Program-made: the position numbers and the translations under genes | Shown here: one piece after another, positions 1-7,860 of the stretch | Layout of the letters: each line of letters begins with the position of its first letter | Numbering within the stretch: the stretch's first letter is position 1 | DNA from: Gemmatimonadaceae bacterium | GTDB lineage: Bacteria > Gemmatimonadota > Gemmatimonadetes > Gemmatimonadales > Gemmatimonadaceae | Direction: 5' to 3' | Assembly (NCBI GenBank): GCA_017881545.1 | Contig: JADGQU010000004.1 | Location: 1-21,932 of the forward strand | Length of the DNA: 21,932 nucleotides | The notes under the pieces: model-generated | What the model was told of the DNA's origin: nothing | The model's database searches: none | What the model saw: the letters and a program-made list of their open reading frames with translations, nothing else

Positions 1-2
1 AT

Positions 3-410
3 TCTCTCCGCTGCGATTGCGGGTGGCAGCTCGATACCGCGATGAAAATGATCGCGAAGGAAGGGAAGGGCGTGATCGTTTACCTCGATCAGGAAGGTCG
101 CGGCATCGGTCTCCTCAACAAGCTCAAGGCCTACGAGCTTCAGGACGAGGGAATCGACACGGTCGAGGCCAACGAGCGACTTGGGTTTGCACCCGATCTC
201 CGCAACTACGGCATCGGTGCGCAGATCCTGCTCGATATCGGGCTGAAGATCATCCGCCCCATCACCAACAATCCGCGCAAGCTCGTCGGCCTCGAAGGCT
301 ACGGGCTGACCGTCGACGAGCGTGTGCCGATCATCTCGATCGCGCACGACGAAAACTCAAGCTACCTCGAAGCCAAACGGGCGAAGCTCGGACACCTCTT
401 CGCTTCGTAG
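3..410 (+). CDS. ribA: GTP cyclohydrolase II (C-terminal part, 5' end outside window)
   Basis: This enzyme opens the imidazole ring of GTP to give 2,5-diamino-6-ribosylamino-4(3H)-pyrimidinone 5'-phosphate, formate and pyrophosphate, the first committed step of riboflavin synthesis. The reading frame enters from upstream and 135 residues are visible. It begins with SLRCDCGWQL, which holds the last two cysteines of the zinc site of this family. It continues with the family hallmark YLDQEGRGIGL and with the LTNNP-like motif ITNNPRK. An internal ATG at 42 is not the true start, because the zinc cysteines lie before it. Whether an N-terminal RibB domain is fused (RibBA) cannot be seen. The stop codon abuts the ATG of ribH with no gap, so the two are probably translated from one transcript. 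Confidence 0.95.
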   Translation, partial: SLRCDCGWQLDTAMKMIAKEGKGVIVYLDQEGRGIGLLNKLKAYELQDEGIDTVEANERLGFAPDLRNYGIGAQILLDIGLKIIRPITNNPRKLVGLEGYGLTVDERVPIISIAHDENSSYLEAKRAKLGHLFAS

Positions 411-890
411 ATGGCCGAGTTTCACGGATTGCCGAGCGGCGTTGGGCGGCGCGTCGTCGTCCTCGCCAGCCGTTTCAATGAGCCAATCGTAAAGAAGCTC
501 GTCGACGGCGCTCTCGAGGCGCTGATCAAATACGACGTCGCGTTCGAGGACATCGACGTGGTGTGGGTTCCCGGCGCCTGGGAGCTCCCCGTTGCCGCCC
601 GAGTGCTACTCGCCACCGAGCGCTACGACGGCCTCGTGGCGGTCGGAGCGGTAATCCGCGGCGAGACCGCCCACTTTGACTACATCGCTGGCGAAGCGTC
701 CCGCGGACTTGCCGCCGTAAGCGCCGATTCCGAGATACCCATCGGATTTGGTGTGCTCACGTGCGACACCGACGAGCAAGCTGAGGCGCGCGCTGGGGGC
801 GCGCACGGCAACAAGGGATGGGACGCGGCGGTCGCGACGCTCGAGATGATCGATCTGCTCGGCCGCCTGGCCCCCGACGATGCGGATTGA
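411..890 (+). CDS. ribH: 6,7-dimethyl-8-ribityllumazine synthase
   Basis: This enzyme condenses 5-amino-6-ribitylaminouracil with 3,4-dihydroxy-2-butanone 4-phosphate to form lumazine, the penultimate step of riboflavin synthesis. The protein has 159 residues, normal for the family. Visible motifs are SRFNEPI (residues 20-26, substrate site), the PGAWELP segment (54-60, usually PGAFELP) and GAVIRGETAHFDYI (79-92) with the conserved histidine at 88. It starts directly after the GTP cyclohydrolase II stop codon and its last 11 bases overlap nusB, a very common rib-nusB arrangement. The C-terminal end (GLGRLAPDDAD-like tail) is acidic and unremarkable. Confidence 0.97.
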   Translation: MAEFHGLPSGVGRRVVVLASRFNEPIVKKLVDGALEALIKYDVAFEDIDVVWVPGAWELPVAARVLLATERYDGLVAVGAVIRGETAHFDYIAGEASRGLAAVSADSEIPIGFGVLTCDTDEQAEARAGGAHGNKGWDAAVATLEMIDLLGRLAPDDAD

Positions 891-1290
891 AACACGCGCC
901 CGCGCGCGGGCGCTTCAGGCGCTGTACGCGTGCGAGATGCGGGGCGGTAAGAATCTTGATCGGGTGGCGACGCAGGTGTGGGACGATCTCGCGGTTGCGC
1001 CCGAGGAGCGGCGACTGGCCGGTCTTCTTGTGCGCGAAGTCGCTAGCGCCGGCACCGCGCTGGACACGCGTCTCGCCGAGCTCACGACCAACTGGCGTCT
1101 CGAGCGGATCGGCGCCATCGAGAGATCCGTGCTCCGCCTTGGCGCCGCCGAGCTGATGAAGGGCGAGACGCCTCCGCGCGTCGCAATTCAGGAAGCCGTG
1201 AGGCTGGCGGAGAGGTTCGGAACATCCGCGAGCGCCAAGTTCGTCAACGGTGTGCTCGACGCATTCGCGCGACAGTCCGGCATGATCTAG
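880..1290 (+). CDS. nusB: Transcription antitermination factor NusB
   Basis: NusB binds boxA RNA together with NusE (ribosomal protein S10) and supports antitermination during rRNA transcription. The 136-residue all-helical protein shows the expected family landmarks: RARARALQALYACEM near the N-terminus, ERIGAIERSVLRLGAAEL in the middle, and the C-terminal IQEAVRLAERFGTSASAKFVNGVL written here in two parts, IQEAVRLAERFG and SAKFVNGVLDAFAR. The ATG at 880 lies within the end of ribH, which suggests translational coupling. The TAG stop shares its final G with the GTG start of the following glycosyltransferase. Confidence 0.96.
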   Translation: MRIETRARARALQALYACEMRGGKNLDRVATQVWDDLAVAPEERRLAGLLVREVASAGTALDTRLAELTTNWRLERIGAIERSVLRLGAAELMKGETPPRVAIQEAVRLAERFGTSASAKFVNGVLDAFARQSGMI

Positions 1291-2390
1291 TGCGGATACT
1301 CGTCCTCAACTGGCAGGATTCCGAGAATCCGCAGGCCGGCGGTGCCGAGCTCCACCTCCGGGAAGTATTCAGCCGTATCGTCGCGCGCGGACACACCGTC
1401 GACCTGCTCTGTAGCTCGTGGCCGAACGCGCCCCAGCGCGTGAATCTGGCCGGGATCGATGTTCATCGAATCGGCACGCGCCACACGTATCCATTTCTCG
1501 CCCATCGCTACTACAACGAGAATCTCGCTCGCAACAACTACGATGTAGTCATCGAGGATCTGAACAAGGTCCCGCTCTACACGCCGCTCTGGGATGTGCG
1601 CAAGCTCGTCGCGCTGGTGCACCACCTCTTCGGCGCGACGGTATTCCGCGAGGCCAACGCACCACTTGCCGTGGCAGTGTGGCTCTCCGAGCGTCCGCTC
1701 GGAACGCTTTATCGCCGCGTTCCCTTCGAGGCGGTCAGCATGAGCACGGCTGAAGATCTCATGGATCGGGGAATTCCACGCAGCTCTATTCGTGTGATCT
1801 ACAATGGTGTCGACGCGGTGAGCCTTACTCCCAATTCCGCGGAGCGTTCCAGCGCGCCGCTTTTCGTCTACCTCGGACGGCTCAAGAAGTACAAGCGGGT
1901 GGATCTCGTCATTCGCGCTTTCGCCGACCTCAACGTTCCGGAGGCGACGCTGGAGATCGCCGGAACGGGCGACTATCGCGCTCCGCTCGAAGGTCTGGTA
2001 AAATCACTCGACTTGACCGGCAGGGTAAAGTTTCTCGGCTTCATTCCCGAAGAGGAAAAGGTTCATCTTCTTCGTCGCGCGTGGGCCTCGACGTTGGCAT
2101 CGCCAAAGGAAGGGTGGGGAATCAGCAACCTAGAAGCTGCGGCGTGCGGAACTCCCGTGATTGCAGCCAACTCCCCGGGAATCCGCGAGTCCGTGATTGA
2201 TGGCGAAACGGGATTTCTCGTTCCGCCGGACGACCCCCAGGCGATGACGGCGGCGATGAGGGGACTCGTGCAGTCGCCGAATCTCGTCGACGTGCTGGGC
2301 GGTGCGGGCAGGCGCTTCGCCGAAACATTCACCTGGGATCGGGCGGCGAATGAGACACTTGCGCATCTTGAAGAAGTGGTCGCCGCATGA
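1290..2390 (+). CDS. Glycosyltransferase family 4 protein
   Basis: This is a predicted retaining GT-B glycosyltransferase that moves a sugar from a nucleotide donor to an unknown acceptor, probably a cell-surface glycan or glycolipid. The N-terminal Rossmann half begins MRILVLNWQDSENPQAGGAE, where GGAE is the usual acceptor-side glycine loop. The C-terminal half (from about residue 190) has VYLGRLKKYKRVDLVIRAF and the catalytic E-X7-E motif at Glu274 and Glu282 (EGWGISNLE), followed by ACGTPVIA and GETGFLVPPDD. The length of 366 residues is typical. The GTG start at 1290 overlaps the nusB stop by one base; no better start is seen. The donor and acceptor cannot be named from sequence. It could be co-transcribed with nusB and the PTS operon, from which it is separated by 31 bases. 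Confidence 0.92.
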   Translation: MRILVLNWQDSENPQAGGAELHLREVFSRIVARGHTVDLLCSSWPNAPQRVNLAGIDVHRIGTRHTYPFLAHRYYNENLARNNYDVVIEDLNKVPLYTPLWDVRKLVALVHHLFGATVFREANAPLAVAVWLSERPLGTLYRRVPFEAVSMSTAEDLMDRGIPRSSIRVIYNGVDAVSLTPNSAERSSAPLFVYLGRLKKYKRVDLVIRAFADLNVPEATLEIAGTGDYRAPLEGLVKSLDLTGRVKFLGFIPEEEKVHLLRRAWASTLASPKEGWGISNLEAAACGTPVIAANSPGIRESVIDGETGFLVPPDDPQAMTAAMRGLVQSPNLVDVLGGAGRRFAETFTWDRAANETLAHLEEVVAA

Positions 2391-2421
2391 CGCGCTTTAG
2401 ACGCAACACAACGGGGTGGGG

Positions 2422-3402
2422 ATGCCAGCTCCAAAGGTAACGGTCGGAAAGCTTCTCGACCGGCTACGCGCGTCGCTTCAGCTCGAGGAGATTGCGCCGG
2501 GCTCCGGACTCGAGCGCATCGTCGGCAACCCGGAGGTTTCGAGTCCCGGGCTCGCTCTGGCAGGATACGTCAAGCGATTCTCGGCGCAGCGCCTTCAGGT
2601 CCTTGGCGAAACAGAGATTACTTATCTCCAGTCGCTCACCCCCGCGGAACGCAAGAAGATTCTCGAGCTGTTCTTTTCCTTTCCAATTCCGGCTGTCTTC
2701 GTGACGAAGGGGCAGCGACTGCCCAGCGGCCTCAAGGAGCTTGCGAGCGCCAATGGCGTCCCGATCATCCGGACCAAGCTGAAAACGGCGGAGTTCTACC
2801 GGCGGATCAAGCCGGTGCTGGAGATGGAATTCGCGCCGACCGTCTCGCTTCACGGCTCTCTCACCGATGTGTTCGGCGTTGGGCTTTTCATCACCGGAAA
2901 AAGCGGCATCGGCAAATCGGAGTGCGTGCTTGATCTCGTCGAGCGCGGGCACCGCCTCGTCGCCGACGATCTCGTCATTACCAGCAAACGCGGCAACGAC
3001 GTCCTGATCGGCCGCGGCCACGAAATGGCGCGCCACTACATGGAAATTCGTGGCGTGGGACTGATCGACATTCAGGCAATTTTCGGGATTCGCGCCGTAC
3101 GTCAGCAGAAGCGCATAGAGGTCGTGGTCCAGCTCGAGGAATGGGATCAGCACGCCGTCGTAGAGCGCACCGGCCTCGACATCGAGACCACGACCATCCT
3201 CGAGGTCGAGCTGCCCAAAATCACGGTATATCTCAACCCGGGGAAGAACATCACCGTGATCGCCGAGGTCATCGCGCTCAATCACCTGCTGCGCTACTCG
3301 GGCATCAACCCCGCCGAGGCGTTCAACGAGCGGCTCGTGGGGCGCATGAAGACCGCGGCGGCGAACAACATCCAGGCTTACCTGCAGGAAGATCATGAAT
3401 GA
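2422..3402 (+). CDS. hprK: HPr kinase/phosphorylase
   Basis: HprK phosphorylates HPr on Ser46 using ATP or pyrophosphate and can reverse the reaction, linking sugar metabolism to PTS activity. The N-terminal half (about residues 1-130) is the usual regulatory domain. The kinase domain has SLHGSLTDVFGVGLFITG with the conserved histidine, a Walker A loop GKSGIGKS at 159-166, LVADDLV, and the family signature MEIRGVGLIDIQAIFG. Length is 326 residues counted from ATG 2422. A GTG six bases earlier (2416) is the only other start, because an in-frame TAG lies at 2398-2400; both have only a G-rich weak ribosome site. The stop overlaps EIIA by 8 bases. Its substrate, an HPr with Ser46, is encoded five genes downstream. 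Confidence 0.96.
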   Translation: MPAPKVTVGKLLDRLRASLQLEEIAPGSGLERIVGNPEVSSPGLALAGYVKRFSAQRLQVLGETEITYLQSLTPAERKKILELFFSFPIPAVFVTKGQRLPSGLKELASANGVPIIRTKLKTAEFYRRIKPVLEMEFAPTVSLHGSLTDVFGVGLFITGKSGIGKSECVLDLVERGHRLVADDLVITSKRGNDVLIGRGHEMARHYMEIRGVGLIDIQAIFGIRAVRQQKRIEVVVQLEEWDQHAVVERTGLDIETTTILEVELPKITVYLNPGKNITVIAEVIALNHLLRYSGINPAEAFNERLVGRMKTAAANNIQAYLQEDHE

Positions 3403-3799
3403 TGAAATGATTGGCGTCCCGGACATGCCGCGCGCGATCGTCGTCGGGCACGGCGAGTTCGCCGGTGGATTGGTGTCCGCGGTCGGGCAGATCTGCGGCC
3501 TGGCCGACAAGCTCGTCGTGCTCTCGATGATGGGAAAGACACCGGAAGACATCGAAGGCGCTATTCGCGAGCAGATTGCCCGGACAGGCGCACGGGTGAT
3601 TTTCACGGACCTGCCGGCAGGCAGCGCGACCCTCGCCGCGCGGCGAATCGTAAAGGACGACCCGGGAGTAGTCCTCGTGAGCGGAGTGAACCTCGCGACT
3701 CTCCTGGATTTCGTCTTCAATACCTCTGTGCCACCAACCGAGGCCGCTCGGGCCGCCGCCGAACGAGGAAAGGCTTCGCTGATCGTGGTCGGGCGCTGA
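3395..3799 (+). CDS. PTS mannose-family EIIA component
   Basis: This cytoplasmic protein accepts phosphate from HPr and passes it to EIIB of a mannose/fructose/sorbose-type permease. The 134-residue protein matches the EIIA-man fold: AIVVGHGEFAGGLVSAVGQI carries the expected phospho-accepting histidine (His19), followed by the LPAGSATLAARRI and LVSGVNLATLLDFVF segments typical of the family. ATG 3395 overlaps the end of hprK by 8 bases; a second ATG at residue 11 would also preserve the domain. Unlike Escherichia coli ManX, EIIA and EIIB are separate proteins here. The stop TGA shares its final A with the ATG of EIIB. The sugar cannot be named from this subunit. Confidence 0.93.
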   Translation: MNDEMIGVPDMPRAIVVGHGEFAGGLVSAVGQICGLADKLVVLSMMGKTPEDIEGAIREQIARTGARVIFTDLPAGSATLAARRIVKDDPGVVLVSGVNLATLLDFVFNTSVPPTEAARAAAERGKASLIVVGR

Positions 3800-4287
3800 T
3801 GGCGATTCAGCTCTACCGCATCGACGACCGCCTTATCCACGGACAGGTTGTAGTCGGATGGGGCCAGCCTCTCAATGTCCGCTTTCTGGTTCTCGTAGAT
3901 GACCTGGTGGCCTCGAGCGATTGGGAGAAAGAGCTCTACCGGATGGCGATTCCGCCCGAGATGGAGATCATCTTTGCCGACGTCGGCAGCGCGATCCGGG
4001 ATCACGCGCGCTACGCCGACGACCCTCGGCCCGGGCTTCTTGTCACCGGCGACATCGCCAGCATGTATCGCCTGGTCAAGGGCGTGAAGGCGATCGGGAG
4101 CGTCAATCTCGGCGGCATTCACCACCGCGCCGGCCGCGCCGAAAAGCTGCGTTACATCTTTCTTACGCAAGGCGAAGAACAGCAGCTTCGCGAGCTCGAA
4201 TCGGCGGGCGTCGAGGTGACGGCGCAGGATGTCCCGTCGGCGCGCGCCGTTCCACTTCCCGAAGTCCTCGATGGTGAGTCCCGGTGA
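3799..4287 (+). CDS. PTS mannose/fructose/sorbose-family EIIB component
   Basis: EIIB receives phosphate from EIIA on a histidine and transfers it to the sugar brought in by EIIC/EIID. The N-terminus YRIDDRLIHGQVVVGWG is the hallmark of this family, with His14 as the phosphorylation site. Further family features are LLVTGDIASMYRLVKGVKAI and SVNLGGIHHR. At 162 residues the length is standard. It overlaps EIIA by one base and EIIC by four, consistent with coupled translation of the complex. No truncation is seen. Confidence 0.95.
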   Translation: MAIQLYRIDDRLIHGQVVVGWGQPLNVRFLVLVDDLVASSDWEKELYRMAIPPEMEIIFADVGSAIRDHARYADDPRPGLLVTGDIASMYRLVKGVKAIGSVNLGGIHHRAGRAEKLRYIFLTQGEEQQLRELESAGVEVTAQDVPSARAVPLPEVLDGESR

Positions 4288-4967
4288 GTCTGATCGAGGC
4301 GCTTCCGATCGCGCTGCTGGGCGCGCTGCTCGGGCTCGACGTCGTCAGCTTCCCTCAGGCGATGATATCGCGGCCAATCGTCGCGGCGACGCTGGCGGGG
4401 ACATTCATCGGTCATTCGCCGGCTGGCCTCCTCATTGGCGTAGTGCTGGAGATGATCGCGCTCGACACTCTTCCATTCGGCGCCTCACGCTATCCGGAAT
4501 GGGGATCAGCGGGCGTCGTCGGAGGCGCTCTCTTCGCCGCGCAGCCCGATGGAAAGCCGGGCGCCCTTCCGGCGTGCCTGCTTGCGGCTCTTCTGACTGC
4601 GAGCATCAGCGGCTGGAGCATGGTCGTGCTCCGGCGGCTCATTGCGTTGCGGCTGGAGCGAACGCGGGACCGCATCGAGGAAGGATCGCGGAGCGCGCTG
4701 CTCTCGCTCCACCTGTCGGGAATGTCGATGGATCTGTTGCGCGGTGGTCTCGTGACGCTAACCGCGATGCTCATCTTCGCCTCGCTCGTGCGGGCGATAG
4801 TTGCCGTCTGGGGCAGCGATTCGGCGCCCTCTCGCGCCGTCGTGGTCGTCATCGCCGCCATTGTTGCCGGCGGAGCGCTCTGGAAAGTCTTTCACTCAAT
4901 TCGACACATCATCTGGTTCTTTCTGGCCGGTCTTCTGGTGTGGATCGGGTTGCTGGTGACGAGATGA
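4284..4967 (+). CDS. PTS mannose-family EIIC membrane component
   Basis: EIIC is one of two membrane proteins forming the sugar channel of mannose-type PTS permeases. The 227-residue sequence is strongly hydrophobic with about six to seven membrane segments: near residues 5-25, 30-55, 75-90, 95-115, 145-170, 180-195 and 205-225. It begins with a typical SLIEALPIALLGALLGLD and contains LLIGVVLEMIALDTLPFGAS and the PEWGSAGVVGG motif of the family. It is somewhat shorter than the roughly 260 residues common for EIIC, with no sign of a frameshift. The GTG at 4284 overlaps the EIIB stop by four bases, and its own TGA overlaps the EIID ATG. Confidence 0.92.
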   Translation: MSLIEALPIALLGALLGLDVVSFPQAMISRPIVAATLAGTFIGHSPAGLLIGVVLEMIALDTLPFGASRYPEWGSAGVVGGALFAAQPDGKPGALPACLLAALLTASISGWSMVVLRRLIALRLERTRDRIEEGSRSALLSLHLSGMSMDLLRGGLVTLTAMLIFASLVRAIVAVWGSDSAPSRAVVVVIAAIVAGGALWKVFHSIRHIIWFFLAGLLVWIGLLVTR

Positions 4968-5734
4968 CCGGACCACCCGATCGGGCGGTTGACCTGCCAC
5001 TGCGCGTCAAGTTCGCGATGCTTTTCCGGCTGCTCGCCATGCAGGGATCGTGGAACTACGAGACGCTGAATGGGACAGGAATCGGGTTCGCCATGGAGCC
5101 CGCGCTCCGATTCTTGCCGGGAGGAGTTGACGGACCCGCGTATCGTGCAGCGCTGGCGCGCGAATCGCGCTATTTCAACGCACATCCGTATCTGGCCGGG
5201 ATTGCCCTGGGTGCTCTGGTCCGGGCCGAGCTCGACGAAGTGGATCCGCAGAGAATCGAACGTTTTCGGACGGCATTGGCGGGGCCTCTTGGAAGCGTTG
5301 GCGACCGGCTCGTGTGGGCGAGCTGGCTGCCGTTCTGTTCGATAGTCGCTATTGGAGTCTACGGAGCCGGCGGCTCGCCACTTGGGGTCGTTGGTACATT
5401 TCTGTTGTTGTACAACTCCGGACATATCCTTCTCAGGGCATGGGGACTTCGGATTGGCCTCTCCCGCGGTTTGAACGTCGCCTCGGCGCTCGGGAATCCG
5501 GTGCTTCGGCAGGGGCCACAGTACATAGGGAGCGCCGCCGCGCTGGTTGCCGGCGTCGCGCTCCCGCTCGCGCTACAGCGCGTCGCGGGTCCGGGCCGCG
5601 CCCTGGTGGGCGGCATCATCGTGGCGGCGTTGATTGGAATTCTGCTTCTCGCGCGGCTCCGGGAGCGAGCGGAAGGCTGGCGTATCGCTCTTGGAGTTCT
5701 CGCGGTTTTCGTTCTCTACTCGGTCCTGACCTGA
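4964..5734 (+). CDS. PTS mannose-family EIID membrane component
   Basis: EIID completes the membrane part of a mannose-type permease with EIIC. I place the start at ATG 4964, which overlaps the EIIC stop by four bases; the open frame continues much further upstream but only as a shadow of EIIB and EIIC. The 256-residue protein has the EIID signatures LLAMQGSWNYETLNGTGIGF (residues about 24-43), FFNAHPYLAG in the form YFNAHPYLAGIALG, and SVGDRLVWASWLP. Hydrophobic segments follow at about 120-155 and in the C-terminal third (AALVAGVALPLAL, ALVGGIIVAALIGILLL, IALGVLAVFVLYSVL). The stop overlaps the HPr start by one base. Confidence 0.93.
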   Translation: MTGPPDRAVDLPLRVKFAMLFRLLAMQGSWNYETLNGTGIGFAMEPALRFLPGGVDGPAYRAALARESRYFNAHPYLAGIALGALVRAELDEVDPQRIERFRTALAGPLGSVGDRLVWASWLPFCSIVAIGVYGAGGSPLGVVGTFLLLYNSGHILLRAWGLRIGLSRGLNVASALGNPVLRQGPQYIGSAAALVAGVALPLALQRVAGPGRALVGGIIVAALIGILLLARLRERAEGWRIALGVLAVFVLYSVLT

Positions 5735-6000
5735 TGCCTGAGCGTGAAGCAAAGATCCTGAACAAGCTGGGGATACACGCTCGCCCCGCCGCCGAGATCG
5801 TTAAGACGGCGGGGAAATTCAAGAGCAGTATCACCATCGTGCGCGATGATCTCGAGGTCAACGCCAAGAGCATCATGGGCGTGATGATGCTCGCGGCGGA
5901 GTGCGGGGCCACGATCGTCGTGCGCGCGATCGGCGACGACGCGGAGCCCGCGCTGGACGCGCTGGCGGCCGTGATCGCGAACAAATTCGGAGAGAGCTGA
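5734..6000 (+). CDS. ptsH: Phosphocarrier protein HPr
   Basis: HPr carries phosphate from enzyme I to EIIA. The 88-residue protein has the active-site motif LGIHARPA with the phospho-accepting His15, and the regulatory motif NAKSIMGVMML with Ser46, the residue phosphorylated by HPr kinase. Both sites being intact makes it a true HPr rather than a catalytically silent Crh-type paralogue, and it fits the hprK gene at the start of this operon. ATG 5734 overlaps the EIID stop by one base, and the TGA at 5998-6000 is followed at once by the GTG of enzyme I. Confidence 0.97.
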   Translation: MPEREAKILNKLGIHARPAAEIVKTAGKFKSSITIVRDDLEVNAKSIMGVMMLAAECGATIVVRAIGDDAEPALDALAAVIANKFGES

Positions 6001-7827
6001 GTGGCAAAGGGAATCGCGGGCATGCCGGCCTCTCCCGGAATCGTGGACGGACGCGTCCACCTTCTCAAGTGGGAAGTTCCGGACGTGCGCCACCGCATCA
6101 TTCCCGACGAAGCCATACCCGGGGAGATCAAGCGCTTTCACGCGGGGCTGGAACAGGCCGCCGAAAGACTCCGCCACGTGCGCGAGCGCGCCGAGAAGAA
6201 CGCAGGTCCCAAGGAAGCAGCGATCTTCGATGTCCAGCTCTCGATTCTGGAGGACGGTGAGCTGCTGCGACAGGTCGAGGAGCTGATCACGCAGAACCTC
6301 GGCGCGGAAAAGGCATTCGATCTCGTGCTGTTCGAGTGGCGGCAGCAGTTCGCGAGTCACGCCCGGCCGCTGCTGCGCGAAAGGGTCGGCGATCTCATCG
6401 ACGTGCACATCAGAGTGCTGTCGATCCTGCTCGGCCTGCCGGATCACGATCCGGTGGATCTGCCGAAGGGATCGAACAGGATCCTCGTGACGCACGATCT
6501 TACGCCGAGCCTCACCGTTCAGCTGGATCGCGAAGCGATTATCGGCATCGCGACCGACGCCGGCACGCGCACGTCGCACGTCGCGATTCTCGCGCGATCG
6601 CTGGGCTTGCCCGCGGTCGTCGGATTGAGAGATGCGACCGAGCAGCTGACCGGAAACGAGCATGTGATTCTCGACGGGACCTCTGGCATTCTGATCGTCG
6701 ACCCCACGCCCTCGCAGATAAAGACCTACCGTGAGCGTCGCGCCACAGAGGCTTTGGAGGACAAGGAGCTTCAGGCGCTCTCTGTCGCCGACTCAGTCAC
6801 GCTCGACGGTCACTGGGTGACGCTGCGCGCCAACGTCGACCTCCCGGAAGAGGCGGGTTTTGCTTCGCACAGCGGTGCCGAGGGAGTAGGACTCATGCGT
6901 ACAGAGTTCCTGGTGGTAGGGCGCGCGACAATGCCCGATGAGGACGAGCAATATCGAGCCTACCGCCACGTGGTCGAGGCGTTTGGTGGACGGCCCGTGG
7001 TGATTAGGACGTTCGATGTCGGCGGCGACAAGCTCCCGATCGGCAGCTATCCCACCGACCCCAATCCATTCCTCGGCTGGCGCGCGATCAGGATGTGCCT
7101 CGACGAACCAGAGCTGTTCAAGACGCAGCTTCGGGCGCTCCTGCGCGCGGCGATGCACGGCGACGTCAGAATCATGTTCCCGCTCATCATCACTCTCGAC
7201 GAAGTGCTCCAGGCGAAGCACCTGTTGAACGAAGCGGCGCGCGAGCTGGACGCGAGAGGAGTGCCGTACCGGCACGACATTCCCCTCGGAATCATGATCG
7301 AGACCCCGGCCGCCGCACTGTCCGTTCACACGCTCGTCGACGACGTGTCGTTCCTCAGCATCGGCACCAACGATCTGGTGCAGTACACACTTGCCGTCGA
7401 TCGCGGCAACGCCAACCTCGCCTCGCGCTTTACGCCGCTTCATCCCGCGGTTCTGACCCTGATCAAGCGCATCGTCGACGTCGGTGCGGCTCATCGGCTG
7501 GAAGTCGCCGTTTGCGGCGAGATGGCATCTCAGCCGCTCATGGCCTTCGCGCTGATAGGCCTGGGGGTCAGGTGTCTGAGCGTCGCCGGACGGGCAGTGC
7601 CGCTGGTCAAGCGCATCGTCCGCGGCGTGAGCGCCGCCGTGGCCGCCGAAGCGGCCAATGCCGCGCTCGAATCCAGGACCGCGCGCGAGGCTGAAGGCGA
7701 GCTGCGGCGCCGTCTGATGGCGGCATTCGGAGACGCGCCATTTTTGCGCGATGGGTTGCCCACTTACGTCGATGGAAATATCTTCGAAGGCTCAGGTGGG
7801 CTTAAGACATCCTCGGCGCACGAATAG
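6001..7827 (+). CDS. ptsI: Phosphoenolpyruvate-protein phosphotransferase (enzyme I)
   Basis: Enzyme I takes phosphate from phosphoenolpyruvate and passes it to HPr, starting the PTS relay. The N-terminal domain begins GIAGMPASPGIVDGRVHLL and carries the phosphohistidine motif DAGTRTSHVAILARS with His193; the usual GG before RTSH is GT here. The C-terminal PEP-binding barrel has GAEGVGLMRTEFL, the IGTNDLVQYTLAVDRGN signature and the catalytic cysteine Cys505 in VCGEMAS. The length of 608 residues is slightly longer than the common 570-580 because of a tail rich in Ala, Arg and Glu after about residue 570. The GTG start at 6001 directly follows the HPr stop. It is the last gene of the hprK-to-ptsI cluster. 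Confidence 0.97.
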   Translation: MAKGIAGMPASPGIVDGRVHLLKWEVPDVRHRIIPDEAIPGEIKRFHAGLEQAAERLRHVRERAEKNAGPKEAAIFDVQLSILEDGELLRQVEELITQNLGAEKAFDLVLFEWRQQFASHARPLLRERVGDLIDVHIRVLSILLGLPDHDPVDLPKGSNRILVTHDLTPSLTVQLDREAIIGIATDAGTRTSHVAILARSLGLPAVVGLRDATEQLTGNEHVILDGTSGILIVDPTPSQIKTYRERRATEALEDKELQALSVADSVTLDGHWVTLRANVDLPEEAGFASHSGAEGVGLMRTEFLVVGRATMPDEDEQYRAYRHVVEAFGGRPVVIRTFDVGGDKLPIGSYPTDPNPFLGWRAIRMCLDEPELFKTQLRALLRAAMHGDVRIMFPLIITLDEVLQAKHLLNEAARELDARGVPYRHDIPLGIMIETPAAALSVHTLVDDVSFLSIGTNDLVQYTLAVDRGNANLASRFTPLHPAVLTLIKRIVDVGAAHRLEVAVCGEMASQPLMAFALIGLGVRCLSVAGRAVPLVKRIVRGVSAAVAAEAANAALESRTAREAEGELRRRLMAAFGDAPFLRDGLPTYVDGNIFEGSGGLKTSSAHE

Positions 7828-7860
7828 TACGGCGTGCGACCGTTGCCACCCTTCATCCTC

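Noticed and set aside
2464..4170. 568-residue open frame on the minus strand across hprK, EIIA and EIIB
   Set aside because: It lies antisense to three well-supported genes, its product is low in hydrophobic order and rich in Arg/Asp/His, and it has no family motif. Long antisense frames are expected in high-GC DNA with strong third-position bias.
4229..4963. Long in-frame extension upstream of EIID
   Set aside because: The added 245 residues are Arg/Ser/Ala-rich shadow of EIIB and EIIC. ATG 4964 starts the recognisable EIID sequence and overlaps the EIIC stop in the manner of its neighbours.
5716..6663. 315-residue minus-strand open frame opposite ptsH and ptsI
   Set aside because: Antisense shadow of two certain genes, with no motif or ribosome site of note.
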